From contig BQJI01000003.1 in the NCBI GenBank assembly GCA_021604625.1, positions 1 through 41,114 on the forward strand: a stretch of 41,114 nt of DNA. The letters run 5' to 3'. Below the pieces are notes generated by a model, which ran no database searches, was not told the origin of the DNA, and saw only the letters and a program-made list of their open reading frames with translations. The position numbers and the translations under genes were made by a program. Position 1 is the first letter of the stretch. Each line of letters begins with the position of its first letter. Source of the stretch: Hyphobacterium sp. (lineage in GTDB: Bacteria > Pseudomonadota > Alphaproteobacteria > Caulobacterales > Maricaulaceae). Positions 9,729 through 18,073 of this stretch are shown here, piece after piece.

Positions 9729-10505
9729 ATGAAAGCGGTAATTTTGGCCGGTGGGTTTGGCACCCGGCTTATGGAGGACACTCAGATTCTCCCGAAGCCG
9801 ATGGTCGAAATCGGCGGTCGACCTATTCTCTGGCATATCATGAAGTCCTATTCGGCGCACGGCGTGGACGACTTTATCATATGCCTTGGTTACAAGTCAT
9901 ATGCGATTAAGGAGTATTTTTACAACTATTGGCTGCATTCGACTGATGTCACTTTCGATATGAGCACTGGACAGCGAATAATTCACCGAGACGATTCCGA
10001 GCCGTGGCGAGTAACTTTAGTGGATACGGGTTTGAATACGATGACGGGTGGGCGACTCGCGCGTGTCCAAGAACATGTAAAAGATGTGCCCTACTTCCAC
10101 ATGACTTATGGTGATGGGGTCGGAGACGTTGATATCACGAAACTTGCCGAATTTCACCAAGCCCACGGACGTCACGCAACGTTGACGGCCACTAAACCTC
10201 CGGGGCGATTCGGTGCTCTTGACATAGAGCACGACAATCGAATTTCGGCTTTCAAAGAAAAACCAGAGGGGGATAACGCCTATATAAATGGTGGTTTTTT
10301 CTGTTTAAACCAAGCTGTATTTGACTACATAAACGAGGGCGACTCGACAGTTTGGGAACGCGCTCCCCTTGAGAGGCTTGTTCACGACCATCAGCTGGCG
10401 GCTTTCCGGCACGACGGCTTTTGGAGGCCCATGGACACCCTTCGAGACAAGACGCACCTCAATGACCTCTACGAGGCGGGAGAAGCAAAATGGAAGATAT
10501 GGTAG
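9729..10505 (+). CDS. rfbF: Glucose-1-phosphate cytidylyltransferase
   Basis: MKAVILAGGFGTRLMEDTQILPKPMVEIGGRPILWHIMKSYSAHG...FIICLGYKSYAIKEYF; followed by rfbG. Confidence 0.93.
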   Translation: MKAVILAGGFGTRLMEDTQILPKPMVEIGGRPILWHIMKSYSAHGVDDFIICLGYKSYAIKEYFYNYWLHSTDVTFDMSTGQRIIHRDDSEPWRVTLVDTGLNTMTGGRLARVQEHVKDVPYFHMTYGDGVGDVDITKLAEFHQAHGRHATLTATKPPGRFGALDIEHDNRISAFKEKPEGDNAYINGGFFCLNQAVFDYINEGDSTVWERAPLERLVHDHQLAAFRHDGFWRPMDTLRDKTHLNDLYEAGEAKWKIW

Positions 10506-10517
10506 ACAAGGCTCGCC

Positions 10518-11603
10518 ATGATTAACCGGGAGTTCTGGAACGGAAAGCGCGTATTACTCACTGGGCATACTGGTTTCAAAGGTGGGTGGATGTGCCTTTG
10601 GCTTTCGGATATGGGAGCGCATGTAACAGGTCTGGCTTTGGATCCGGAAACAGATCCGAGCCTTTTTGGCTCAGCCAGAATACATGAATTGGTAGAAGAC
10701 TATCGAGGTGATATCGGAGACAAAAAGATCGTCGACGCTGCGTTCGATGAGGCGGCGCCTGAAATAGTTTTCCATATGGCAGCCCAACCGCTCGTGCGCC
10801 GTTCATATCGTGACCCGGTGGAGACTTATCGCACGAATGTTGTAGGTACGGCGCATGTGCTGGATGCGGCCCGTCGTTGTGATTCTGTTCGATCGATCGT
10901 CGTTGTCACGACTGATAAATGTTATCACAATAATGAGTGGGAGTGGGCCTACCGTGAAACCGACCGACTGGGTGGCAAAGACCCCTATTCGAACAGCAAG
11001 GCTTGCACCGAATTTGTCGCTGCTTCATTCCGCGAAAGTTTTTTTTGCTCGGACGCGGCGAGCGGCATCGGCACAGACGCGCGGCTCGCAACAGCTCGAG
11101 CTGGCAACGTCATCGGCGGCGGGGATTGGAGCGAAGATCGTTTGGTTCCGGACATTATTCGGTCTCTTATAGCATCCGAACCGATAGAGATTCGCAATCC
11201 ATCCGCAACCCGCCCCTGGCAACACGTTATTGAACCACTTTGCGGATATCTAATTTTAGCAGAACGACTTTGGAACGGCGAGTGTCAAAGCGCTTATAAT
11301 TTTGGTCCAGAGCCTGAAAACGAGCTCACCGTCGCGGAGTTGGTCGACCAGCTTTCTTCCGGATTCAGGAATGCGGGAGGGAGTGTGGTTTCAAAGGCCG
11401 ATCACCCAAAGGAAGCGCAATTTCTTCGTCTCGATTCCTCACGGGCTAAAGTGGAGCTACGATGGCACCCAGCATTCAGTCTCGACGATACGCTTACTTT
11501 CACGTCAAATTGGTTTAATGCGTGGATGAACAACGAAGACATGCGCGAACATTCAATCAGACAAATCCATGATTACGAAACGAAATTTCTACTTGGGAAT
11601 TAA
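10518..11603 (+). CDS. rfbG: CDP-glucose 4,6-dehydratase
   Basis: FWNGKRVLLTGHTGFKGGWMCLWLSDMGAHVTGLAL; YxxxK in DPYSNSKACTEF; RAGNVIGGGDWSEDRLVPDIIR. Confidence 0.93.
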   Translation: MINREFWNGKRVLLTGHTGFKGGWMCLWLSDMGAHVTGLALDPETDPSLFGSARIHELVEDYRGDIGDKKIVDAAFDEAAPEIVFHMAAQPLVRRSYRDPVETYRTNVVGTAHVLDAARRCDSVRSIVVVTTDKCYHNNEWEWAYRETDRLGGKDPYSNSKACTEFVAASFRESFFCSDAASGIGTDARLATARAGNVIGGGDWSEDRLVPDIIRSLIASEPIEIRNPSATRPWQHVIEPLCGYLILAERLWNGECQSAYNFGPEPENELTVAELVDQLSSGFRNAGGSVVSKADHPKEAQFLRLDSSRAKVELRWHPAFSLDDTLTFTSNWFNAWMNNEDMREHSIRQIHDYETKFLLGN

Positions 11604-11611
11604 TTTTCCCT

Positions 11612-12850
11612 ATGCGAATTGAGGAACCCCCGATGACCAAACCCACGCCAATGACCGATTTTATCCGTGTACCTTACGGACTAGCCGTCCATGATGAGGA
11701 GGAAATCAACGCCGTCGTTGACGTCTTACGCACCTCCACACAGATGGGAAATCGCACACGTCAATTCGAAAATGTCATCGCCAAGGAATTCTCACACACG
11801 CACGGGATAATGACGAATTCCGGATCCTCTGCACTGACCCTCGCTATGGAGGCATTTAGTCTGCCACCTGGATCCGAAGTCATTACGCCTGCGCTCACTT
11901 TTGCCACTACTGTGGCTTGTATTGTGCAGGCGGGTTGCATACCGGTTTTTGTCGATGTCGGCGAAAACGACTACGTCATGAATCCATCTCTCATTGAAGA
12001 AATGATCACGGATAAAACTCGCGCCATTGTTGCTCCGAATCTGATGGGAAACATTGTTGATTGGGGCACGGTATCCTCAATTGCAAAGAAACACGGTCTA
12101 AAAATTCTGGAGGATTCAGCCGACATTCTCGGAGTTCAGTATCAGGGTAAAAACCTTGGAAATTATGCCGATATCTCTATTACGAGCTTCTACGGTTCCC
12201 ACATCATCAACTGTGCCGGCAATGGAGGTATGGCGATGACGTCTAACGATGACTATGCGAACCGCATGCGTCTTTTGCGTTCTTGGGGCCGTAGCTCTTC
12301 ATTATTTGTCGAATCAGAATCTATTGAAAACCGTTTCAACATTGATGTCGATGGTATTCCATACGATGCAAAGTTTGTTTTTGAAGCTCTTGGATACAAT
12401 ATGGAAGGCGCTGAACTGGGTGCTGCATATGGCTTGGAGCAATACAAAAAGTTGCCAAATTTCCTAGCGCGCCGAAAGGAAGTTGTTGGGCGGCATATGA
12501 AGTTCTTCTCTAGATATGAGGAGTTCCTCGAACTTCCAGAGTACACTGCGGAATCAGATACGGTTTGGTTCGCATTTCCAATGAAGGTAAAAAAAGGAGC
12601 TCCCTTTTCGCGCCGCGATGTACAAGTTTTCCTCGAAAACCGTAATATTCAGACACGAGTCGTTTTCACTGGAAATATTACCCGTCAACCGGGGTTCAAA
12701 GACCTTCCCATGCGCAAACATCCGAATGGGTTTGGAAATGCCGATGGCGTAATGGGACGGGGGTTTTTATTGGGCAGCCATCATGGTATCACCGAGGCTA
12801 TGTTGGAGCATCTTTATTCCAGCTTCGCTGAGTTCATCGAGAGCCAGTGA
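11612..12850 (+). CDS. RfbH/ColD-like PLP-fold 3-dehydratase (DegT/DnrJ/EryC1 fold, His in place of catalytic Lys)
   Basis: MTNSGSSALTLAMEAF, KILEDSADILG, SFYGSHIINCAGNGGMAMT (His at the usual Lys position), SWGRSSSLFVESESIENRF. Located directly after rfbFG. Confidence 0.8.
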   Translation: MRIEEPPMTKPTPMTDFIRVPYGLAVHDEEEINAVVDVLRTSTQMGNRTRQFENVIAKEFSHTHGIMTNSGSSALTLAMEAFSLPPGSEVITPALTFATTVACIVQAGCIPVFVDVGENDYVMNPSLIEEMITDKTRAIVAPNLMGNIVDWGTVSSIAKKHGLKILEDSADILGVQYQGKNLGNYADISITSFYGSHIINCAGNGGMAMTSNDDYANRMRLLRSWGRSSSLFVESESIENRFNIDVDGIPYDAKFVFEALGYNMEGAELGAAYGLEQYKKLPNFLARRKEVVGRHMKFFSRYEEFLELPEYTAESDTVWFAFPMKVKKGAPFSRRDVQVFLENRNIQTRVVFTGNITRQPGFKDLPMRKHPNGFGNADGVMGRGFLLGSHHGITEAMLEHLYSSFAEFIESQ

Positions 12851-12852
12851 CA

Positions 12853-13200
12853 ATGTCTATTCCACCGGTTGCCACTCTGTTGATGTCGGTTTTGATCGGC
12901 GCGTTGGGACAGATATTTTTTAAGTGGGGAGTGAGGCCGGAGATTTCCGGTGAAGTATCCAGCATGCAGGTATATTTCCGTCCAGCCACCCTGCTCGGTT
13001 TCTCATGTTACGGGCTATCCGCCTTGCTATACATTTGGAGTTTACGCCATATCCCCTTATCTATTGCGTATCCGTCCCTGGCGCTCAGCTACGTCATTGT
13101 TGTTGCTGCGAGCGCACTTTTATTTTCCGAAGCCATGACTTTACAAAAGGCGCTGGCGATTGCCCTGATTGTCACGGGCGTTGCTGTACTCTGGAAATGA
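12853..13200 (+). CDS. Small EamA/SMR-type four-TM protein (ArnE/ArnF-like lipid-linked sugar flippase candidate)
   Basis: ALGQIFFKWGVRPEIS...LYIWSLRHIPLSIAYPSLALSYVIVVAASALLFSEAMTLQKALAIALIVTGVAVLWK; about 116 aa, SMR/EmrE-like pattern. A GTG at 12847 is an alternative start. Confidence 0.75.
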   Translation: MSIPPVATLLMSVLIGALGQIFFKWGVRPEISGEVSSMQVYFRPATLLGFSCYGLSALLYIWSLRHIPLSIAYPSLALSYVIVVAASALLFSEAMTLQKALAIALIVTGVAVLWK

Positions 13201-14087
13201 CCTTACAGCGTCACATTCTTCTAAGTGGTGGAACTGGTTACATCGGCGGACGAGTGGCTCGCGCACTTCTAGAGCATGGAGATCATATTTATTTCATCAT
13301 CCGTCCTGGAAGCAATTTAAAACAGTACTATCAAAATAATTCCAACATCACCTGCATAAGCACAGATTCCTCGGATGAAGAGGCATTGAAGTTAATGTCG
13401 CTTCATCCACCTGACGCATTTGTGCATCTTGCGACTTACTACCGTCGCAATCTAACAAATCTTAACTATAGAGATCTCTTGGATTCAAATATTAATATGC
13501 CGACGCGTTGGCTTGTATTATCGCTTGAGGTTGGGTGCCAAACAATTGTCAATACCGCCTCTTACTGGCAAGAGTCAGACCAACCACCGCATGCAGCGAC
13601 AAACCTTTACGCCAGTACAAAGGCCAGTTTCGAAGCTGTTATTGCGGGATTTGTACAAAGTCACGCGCTTCGTGCGGTCACACTGCGCCTTTTCGACGTC
13701 TATGGCCCCGACGATCCACGACCCAAAATATTTACGCTCATCCGCAATGCGATGATTAACAAGCAATCCTTAGACCTTTCTCCTGGCGAGCAACTGCATC
13801 ATTTCACCCACATCAAAGATGTTGTGAATGGATATATGCATTTGTTGAGTAACTTAGAAAAATACCCGCCAATTCAACACCATAAGTTTGACCTGGCGGG
13901 GCCGCGCGCTTCTCTCCGGGAGGCGGTCGCGGTTTACGTTGATTTGTTCGGCGGGACGCCGACCCTCAATTGGGGAGCATTGCCATATAATGCTGGCCAG
14001 ATTCATACGCCTTGTCTAACAAGCCCGCTGCCTGGGTGGTTTTATAGTTATGACTTGAGGCAAGGCCTCCAAACTTTGGTGGAATAA
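13197..14087 (+). CDS. NAD(P)-dependent SDR reductase/epimerase, CDP-abequose/paratose synthase-like
   Basis: HILLSGGTGYIGGRVARALLEHG; NLYASTKASFEAV; LRLFDVYGPDDPRPKIFTLIRNAM...LDLSPGEQLHHFTHIKDVV. ATG at 13197 overlaps upstream TGA and is in frame with track ORF 13005. Confidence 0.8.
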   Translation: MTLQRHILLSGGTGYIGGRVARALLEHGDHIYFIIRPGSNLKQYYQNNSNITCISTDSSDEEALKLMSLHPPDAFVHLATYYRRNLTNLNYRDLLDSNINMPTRWLVLSLEVGCQTIVNTASYWQESDQPPHAATNLYASTKASFEAVIAGFVQSHALRAVTLRLFDVYGPDDPRPKIFTLIRNAMINKQSLDLSPGEQLHHFTHIKDVVNGYMHLLSNLEKYPPIQHHKFDLAGPRASLREAVAVYVDLFGGTPTLNWGALPYNAGQIHTPCLTSPLPGWFYSYDLRQGLQTLVE

Positions 14088-14091
14088 TTGA

Positions 14092-15072
14092 ATGAAACAG
14101 AAAATCAGCATCATTACACCTGTCTATAATGAGTCAGACAATATTGACTTATACTACAGCAGGATAAGTAAATCTATAGATGCTTTTTCTGACCGATATG
14201 ATTTCGAAATCATTCTTACGGATAACTGCAGTAAGGATGACACCTTCGAGAAGGCGTCAAAAATAGCGGACCGTGACCCGCGGGTTCATGTGATCCGGTT
14301 TTCCAGAAATTACGGTTACCAGCTATCCATTTTGACGGGGTACAAGCACGCTACTGGGGATGCGGCAATTGAATTCGACTGTGATCTGCAAGACCCACCG
14401 GAACTTCTAGTGAGGTTTATTGAAGCCTGGGAAGCTGGTGCACAGATTGTTTACGGTGTGAGAAGAACCCGCAAAGAAGGTATGGCGATTCAGTTCTTAC
14501 GCAAATCTTACTATCGGATCTTGCGTGCCATTGCGGACCACGACCTGCCTGTCGATTCCGGCGACTTTATGCTCTTGGATAGAAAAGTTTTGGACGTCTT
14601 GAAGACCATTGAAGATCCGGACGTCTACATTCGAGGCGTTGTGTTCAGCTTAGGCTTTAATCGTACGCCAGTATCATACGACCGCGCACCACGTGAACAC
14701 GGTGTGAGTAAATTCAATCTCGCGAAATTGTTGCGACTCGCCTTCGACGGCTTTTTCTCACAATCATCTCTTCCTCTGAAGCTATCAGGCTACGCCGCGC
14801 TTTTTCTCTGGTTTCTTACTGTTTTGACTTTGCCTGTTTATGCTGTTTTGAAAGTTGTCACTGGCACAGACTGGCCTCCCGGCTTCGCGACGCTTATCAG
14901 TTTTTTGCTGTTTCAGACCGGTATGAATGCGTTTTTCTTTTACATTCTTGGATCTTACTTGTTAAGGCTCTACCGGCAAACTCAGTTCCATGGACGGGTG
15001 ATCGTCAATGAGTACGTCGGGAGCGCGACGGTCGATCTAACTGATGGATCGAATAAAAGAACTTTTGACTGA
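14092..15072 (+). CDS. GT2 polyprenyl-phosphate glycosyltransferase (GtrB/ArnC/DPM-like) with two C-terminal TM segments
   Basis: ISIITPVYNESDNIDLYYSRI; GYQLSILTGYKHATGDAAIEFDCDLQDPPELL; REHGVSKFNLAKLLRLAFDGFFSQSSLPL; two hydrophobic C-terminal helices. Confidence 0.88.
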   Translation: MKQKISIITPVYNESDNIDLYYSRISKSIDAFSDRYDFEIILTDNCSKDDTFEKASKIADRDPRVHVIRFSRNYGYQLSILTGYKHATGDAAIEFDCDLQDPPELLVRFIEAWEAGAQIVYGVRRTRKEGMAIQFLRKSYYRILRAIADHDLPVDSGDFMLLDRKVLDVLKTIEDPDVYIRGVVFSLGFNRTPVSYDRAPREHGVSKFNLAKLLRLAFDGFFSQSSLPLKLSGYAALFLWFLTVLTLPVYAVLKVVTGTDWPPGFATLISFLLFQTGMNAFFFYILGSYLLRLYRQTQFHGRVIVNEYVGSATVDLTDGSNKRTFD

Positions 15073-15112
15073 TCAATCAAAGTTCAAGACTATCCTTTCC
15101 GCCAACATTTGC

Positions 15113-15235
15113 TTACCGCGCGGACTGGTGACCTGCGCCCCTTGGCTCCCCGGTCGATTTCCCGGCCTCACGCTCGCGGTATAGCGCGATAGCCTGTTCT
15201 TCCTTACAACTGCGCTTGCGCTTCGCCAATCCCAT
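15113..15235 (-). pseudogene. Short IS3-type transposase OrfA N-terminal remnant
   Basis: Minus strand MGLAKRKRSCKEEQAIALYREREAGKSTGEPRGAGHQSAR*, resembling the IS3 OrfA start KRKRFTEEQIIxxLREAEAG. Confidence 0.5.
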
Positions 15236-15323
15236 TTTCGTTGGACTCTGCCAATGCGTGGTTGGCAACCAGAGAGATGGGTCGAAAGGGATAAAGTATG
15301 GAATGCTTGATATATTTTAGTTT

Positions 15324-16907
15324 ATGGTTCGGCATTCATATTGTGAAGGATTCTGGGATATGATCGATGCGGTACTGAACGGTCGAATGTTGCACCACCT
15401 GTCTATTTTGTGGTGTCGAATTGGAGAGCCACATCGGCGCGCCATGGCGGCTGCTTTCGTCGTGGGAATTTTCGCATACTTTATATTTATTGCTCATCAC
15501 CTACTCGACAATCATGCCTTTAGAATGCCATGGCTCGGCGTGGACGAGCAGGTTCAACACGGTCGATGGCTAGGCCCCTGGGTTGGAAGGTTAACCTACG
15601 GCGCAAATATACCGGTTGTGATGCAGTTGTTTTCAATTGGTTTGGCGCTTACGGCCACACACCTTATCGTTAGCACTTGGAAATTATTTGAACGTTTCGG
15701 TGATTTGTTTTTAGTTTACACATTCATACTAATTATTCCTTATAATTTGGCGAATTTCTATTATTCATTTATGACACCATTGTTCTATGTATCATGGATA
15801 TTTGCGGCTGTTGCTTTTGCTCTTGTAGATCGTTTAAGTGCTTGGCGTATCGGATTATCGGCGATTGCAGTTGTTATGATGATGGCGTCATATCAACCTG
15901 CCCTGAGCATATTGGCGGTCATAACCCTCAGTGGCGTTATTGTGGGCATCCTCAAAAGCGAGAGGAATGGCGAGCGCGTCAACGATATAAATACGCTGTT
16001 TGCTGAAGGAAAATTGCTGTTCGCCAGAGGGATAGCAATGGTGCTAGGCGGTGGCCTGTATTTGGCGAGCACTCGGTATTTGCCAGACTCTTCAAAAGTA
16101 GTACATTTTGAATCGATAAGCGCGGTATATGAACGGCTAGTCTATGTAACTAACGCAGCGGTCCGGCACCTTTTTGTTACCCAGCCAGACATCCTGATCG
16201 CAACGAAAGTCGCATTGAGTTTGATTCTATTGGGAGCTGTGGTTGCCTCACTTTTCGGAGTACGCCGATCTCCTGTTAAAATTGCTGTTTTGGTGGTCGT
16301 TTGGCCGTTGATTGTAATCGGTTCCAAGGCACTATTTTTATTATCGGAACCTGGGAATATATATCAATATCGTTATAATGGAGGAATGATTTTCCTTTAT
16401 GGATTTTCAGCCGCGATTCTTTTGTATGTGTTTCCAAGAAAATTTATGAACTGGATCGTGACTTCTCTCATTCTATTTTCTACGATTCTTTTCTTCCAAG
16501 CAGACTTGGTGCGCCAGCTTGTCTTGCTGCGAGGCCAAGAACGCGATCTTTCGACAATCAACAGAATACTTTACAGGGTCGAGTCTTTGCCAGATTTCGA
16601 TAGCAATACTGTCTATGATTTTATACGGGTAGGTAATCTTCCTCGCTATCGGCTTCAATTGCTGGGGTCAAATGGACGGCGCTGGGATGAGATTGGCGAC
16701 GGCCATATGGACTACGGTGAGATTACCGACCTCTGGACTGACCATACCGTTCTGGGACTACTTGGATCAAATATCCGTGTGCTTCCTCGAAATGGCCAAT
16801 CCGCGACCGAGATAAGAGAAGAAGGATTGCTTGATGACCGACAGGTATGGCCGCATGCATCGTCTGTTTTCATTGATGAAGATCGTATTATTGTTTTCAT
16901 TCGATGA
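15324..16907 (+). CDS. Multi-TM GT-C-like membrane glycosyltransferase (GtrC/GtrII-type candidate)
   Basis: Long hydrophobic protein with many TM segments (FVVGIFAYFIFIAHHLLDNH..., NLANFYYSFMTPLFYVSWIFAAVAFALVD...), polar C-terminal domain; next to GtrB-like GT2. ATG at 15360 is an alternative start. Confidence 0.55.
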   Translation: MVRHSYCEGFWDMIDAVLNGRMLHHLSILWCRIGEPHRRAMAAAFVVGIFAYFIFIAHHLLDNHAFRMPWLGVDEQVQHGRWLGPWVGRLTYGANIPVVMQLFSIGLALTATHLIVSTWKLFERFGDLFLVYTFILIIPYNLANFYYSFMTPLFYVSWIFAAVAFALVDRLSAWRIGLSAIAVVMMMASYQPALSILAVITLSGVIVGILKSERNGERVNDINTLFAEGKLLFARGIAMVLGGGLYLASTRYLPDSSKVVHFESISAVYERLVYVTNAAVRHLFVTQPDILIATKVALSLILLGAVVASLFGVRRSPVKIAVLVVVWPLIVIGSKALFLLSEPGNIYQYRYNGGMIFLYGFSAAILLYVFPRKFMNWIVTSLILFSTILFFQADLVRQLVLLRGQERDLSTINRILYRVESLPDFDSNTVYDFIRVGNLPRYRLQLLGSNGRRWDEIGDGHMDYGEITDLWTDHTVLGLLGSNIRVLPRNGQSATEIREEGLLDDRQVWPHASSVFIDEDRIIVFIR

Positions 16908-17132
16908 ACCGAACCTGGACCGACCTCTTGGATGTTGAGATGGAGTGTTGTGGATGCCGGCGAGGAAGAATGGCACGAAGACAATGCCGACATGACCAGA
17001 ACCATTTGCCTCCCTCGTTTATTTTGAGAGCCTGATGCTTTCGATGTAAAAGGTATGACGGCTGAAGACCTCGCCCAGTGATGGGTCAATCAGGTATATA
17101 TGCTCGTCGCAATTGAGTTACGACCCGACGCT

Positions 17133-17894
17133 TCAGACAACATAATAGCGATCGCCGTAGATATGCTCGCCATAGCGATCCGGCTGATCCGCTCTGACTT
17201 TGGGTGCTATTGAGAAGCCGCGATACTTGGGATGGTTTTCGGTCCTTGTCAGATATACGTTCAGCTCGGTGCTGTTGAGAAATGTTAGAAGGTCGTTGAC
17301 AAGGAATTTTGAGTAGAATTCGAAATCCTCTTTGCGGCAAAGGTAGGCCTTATTGGAGGAATAAAGTAGCATTTCCAACGGCACGTCGTTCCGCGCCAAA
17401 TAGGCAAATGCCGCAAACACAACCTGCATGTAGCTGGGGTTGCCGAAATCATCAAGCACCATTAGGCCGCGTGGTGCGATGCGTTCCGCCATCGCGTCTA
17501 TTTCGGACGCGACATTGATGTAGGAATGGCTGGCATCATGGTGTGAAAATCGTACGTGCTGAGGGATGTCATTCAGGAAATCCTGTTCTTCCAGAAGGCT
17601 TTCAGATTTACCTTTTATGAATTTAAAGTTTTTAGAGATCTTTCCCAGCTTGCCGAGCTCCGGATAATCGGCGATGTCGATCAGATACATGGTCTCTGTA
17701 TCATTTAGATTATTCATAAGCACCGAGGCCGACTTGCCCCGGTACACGCCATACTCGATCAAATCGCCGCTAACGCCATTCTTCTTTTGGAACGACATGA
17801 ATGCTTGAAACAGCGCGATGCTTAAGTCCTGCATCATACCATCGAAGTTGCCTGCAATCGTCCGTGCAGATTCATATTGGCTTTTGAATGTCAT
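17133..17894 (-). CDS. Class I SAM-dependent methyltransferase (TylF/macrocin-O-methyltransferase-like)
   Basis: GDLIEYGVYRGKSASVLMNNL...MYLIDIADY...VRFSHHDASHSYINVASEIDAMAERIAPRGLMVLDDFGNPSYMQ. Confidence 0.65.
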   Translation of the reverse strand: MTFKSQYESARTIAGNFDGMMQDLSIALFQAFMSFQKKNGVSGDLIEYGVYRGKSASVLMNNLNDTETMYLIDIADYPELGKLGKISKNFKFIKGKSESLLEEQDFLNDIPQHVRFSHHDASHSYINVASEIDAMAERIAPRGLMVLDDFGNPSYMQVVFAAFAYLARNDVPLEMLLYSSNKAYLCRKEDFEFYSKFLVNDLLTFLNSTELNVYLTRTENHPKYRGFSIAPKVRADQPDRYGEHIYGDRYYVV

Positions 17895-18073
17895 TTTACC
17901 GACCTTTTCCTGATCCCTCAGACATCATTCAAGTAGAATGAATAGGGGTATTAGGACGTTTGGATTGATACTGGAGTCAAGGCTGCTGGATCAATAAGCT
18001 CATATTTTAGCAATCCGAATACCAACATTTCGCAGGGCGGCGTTGCCGGTGCTGTGCTGCTGCAAGGATTCTG

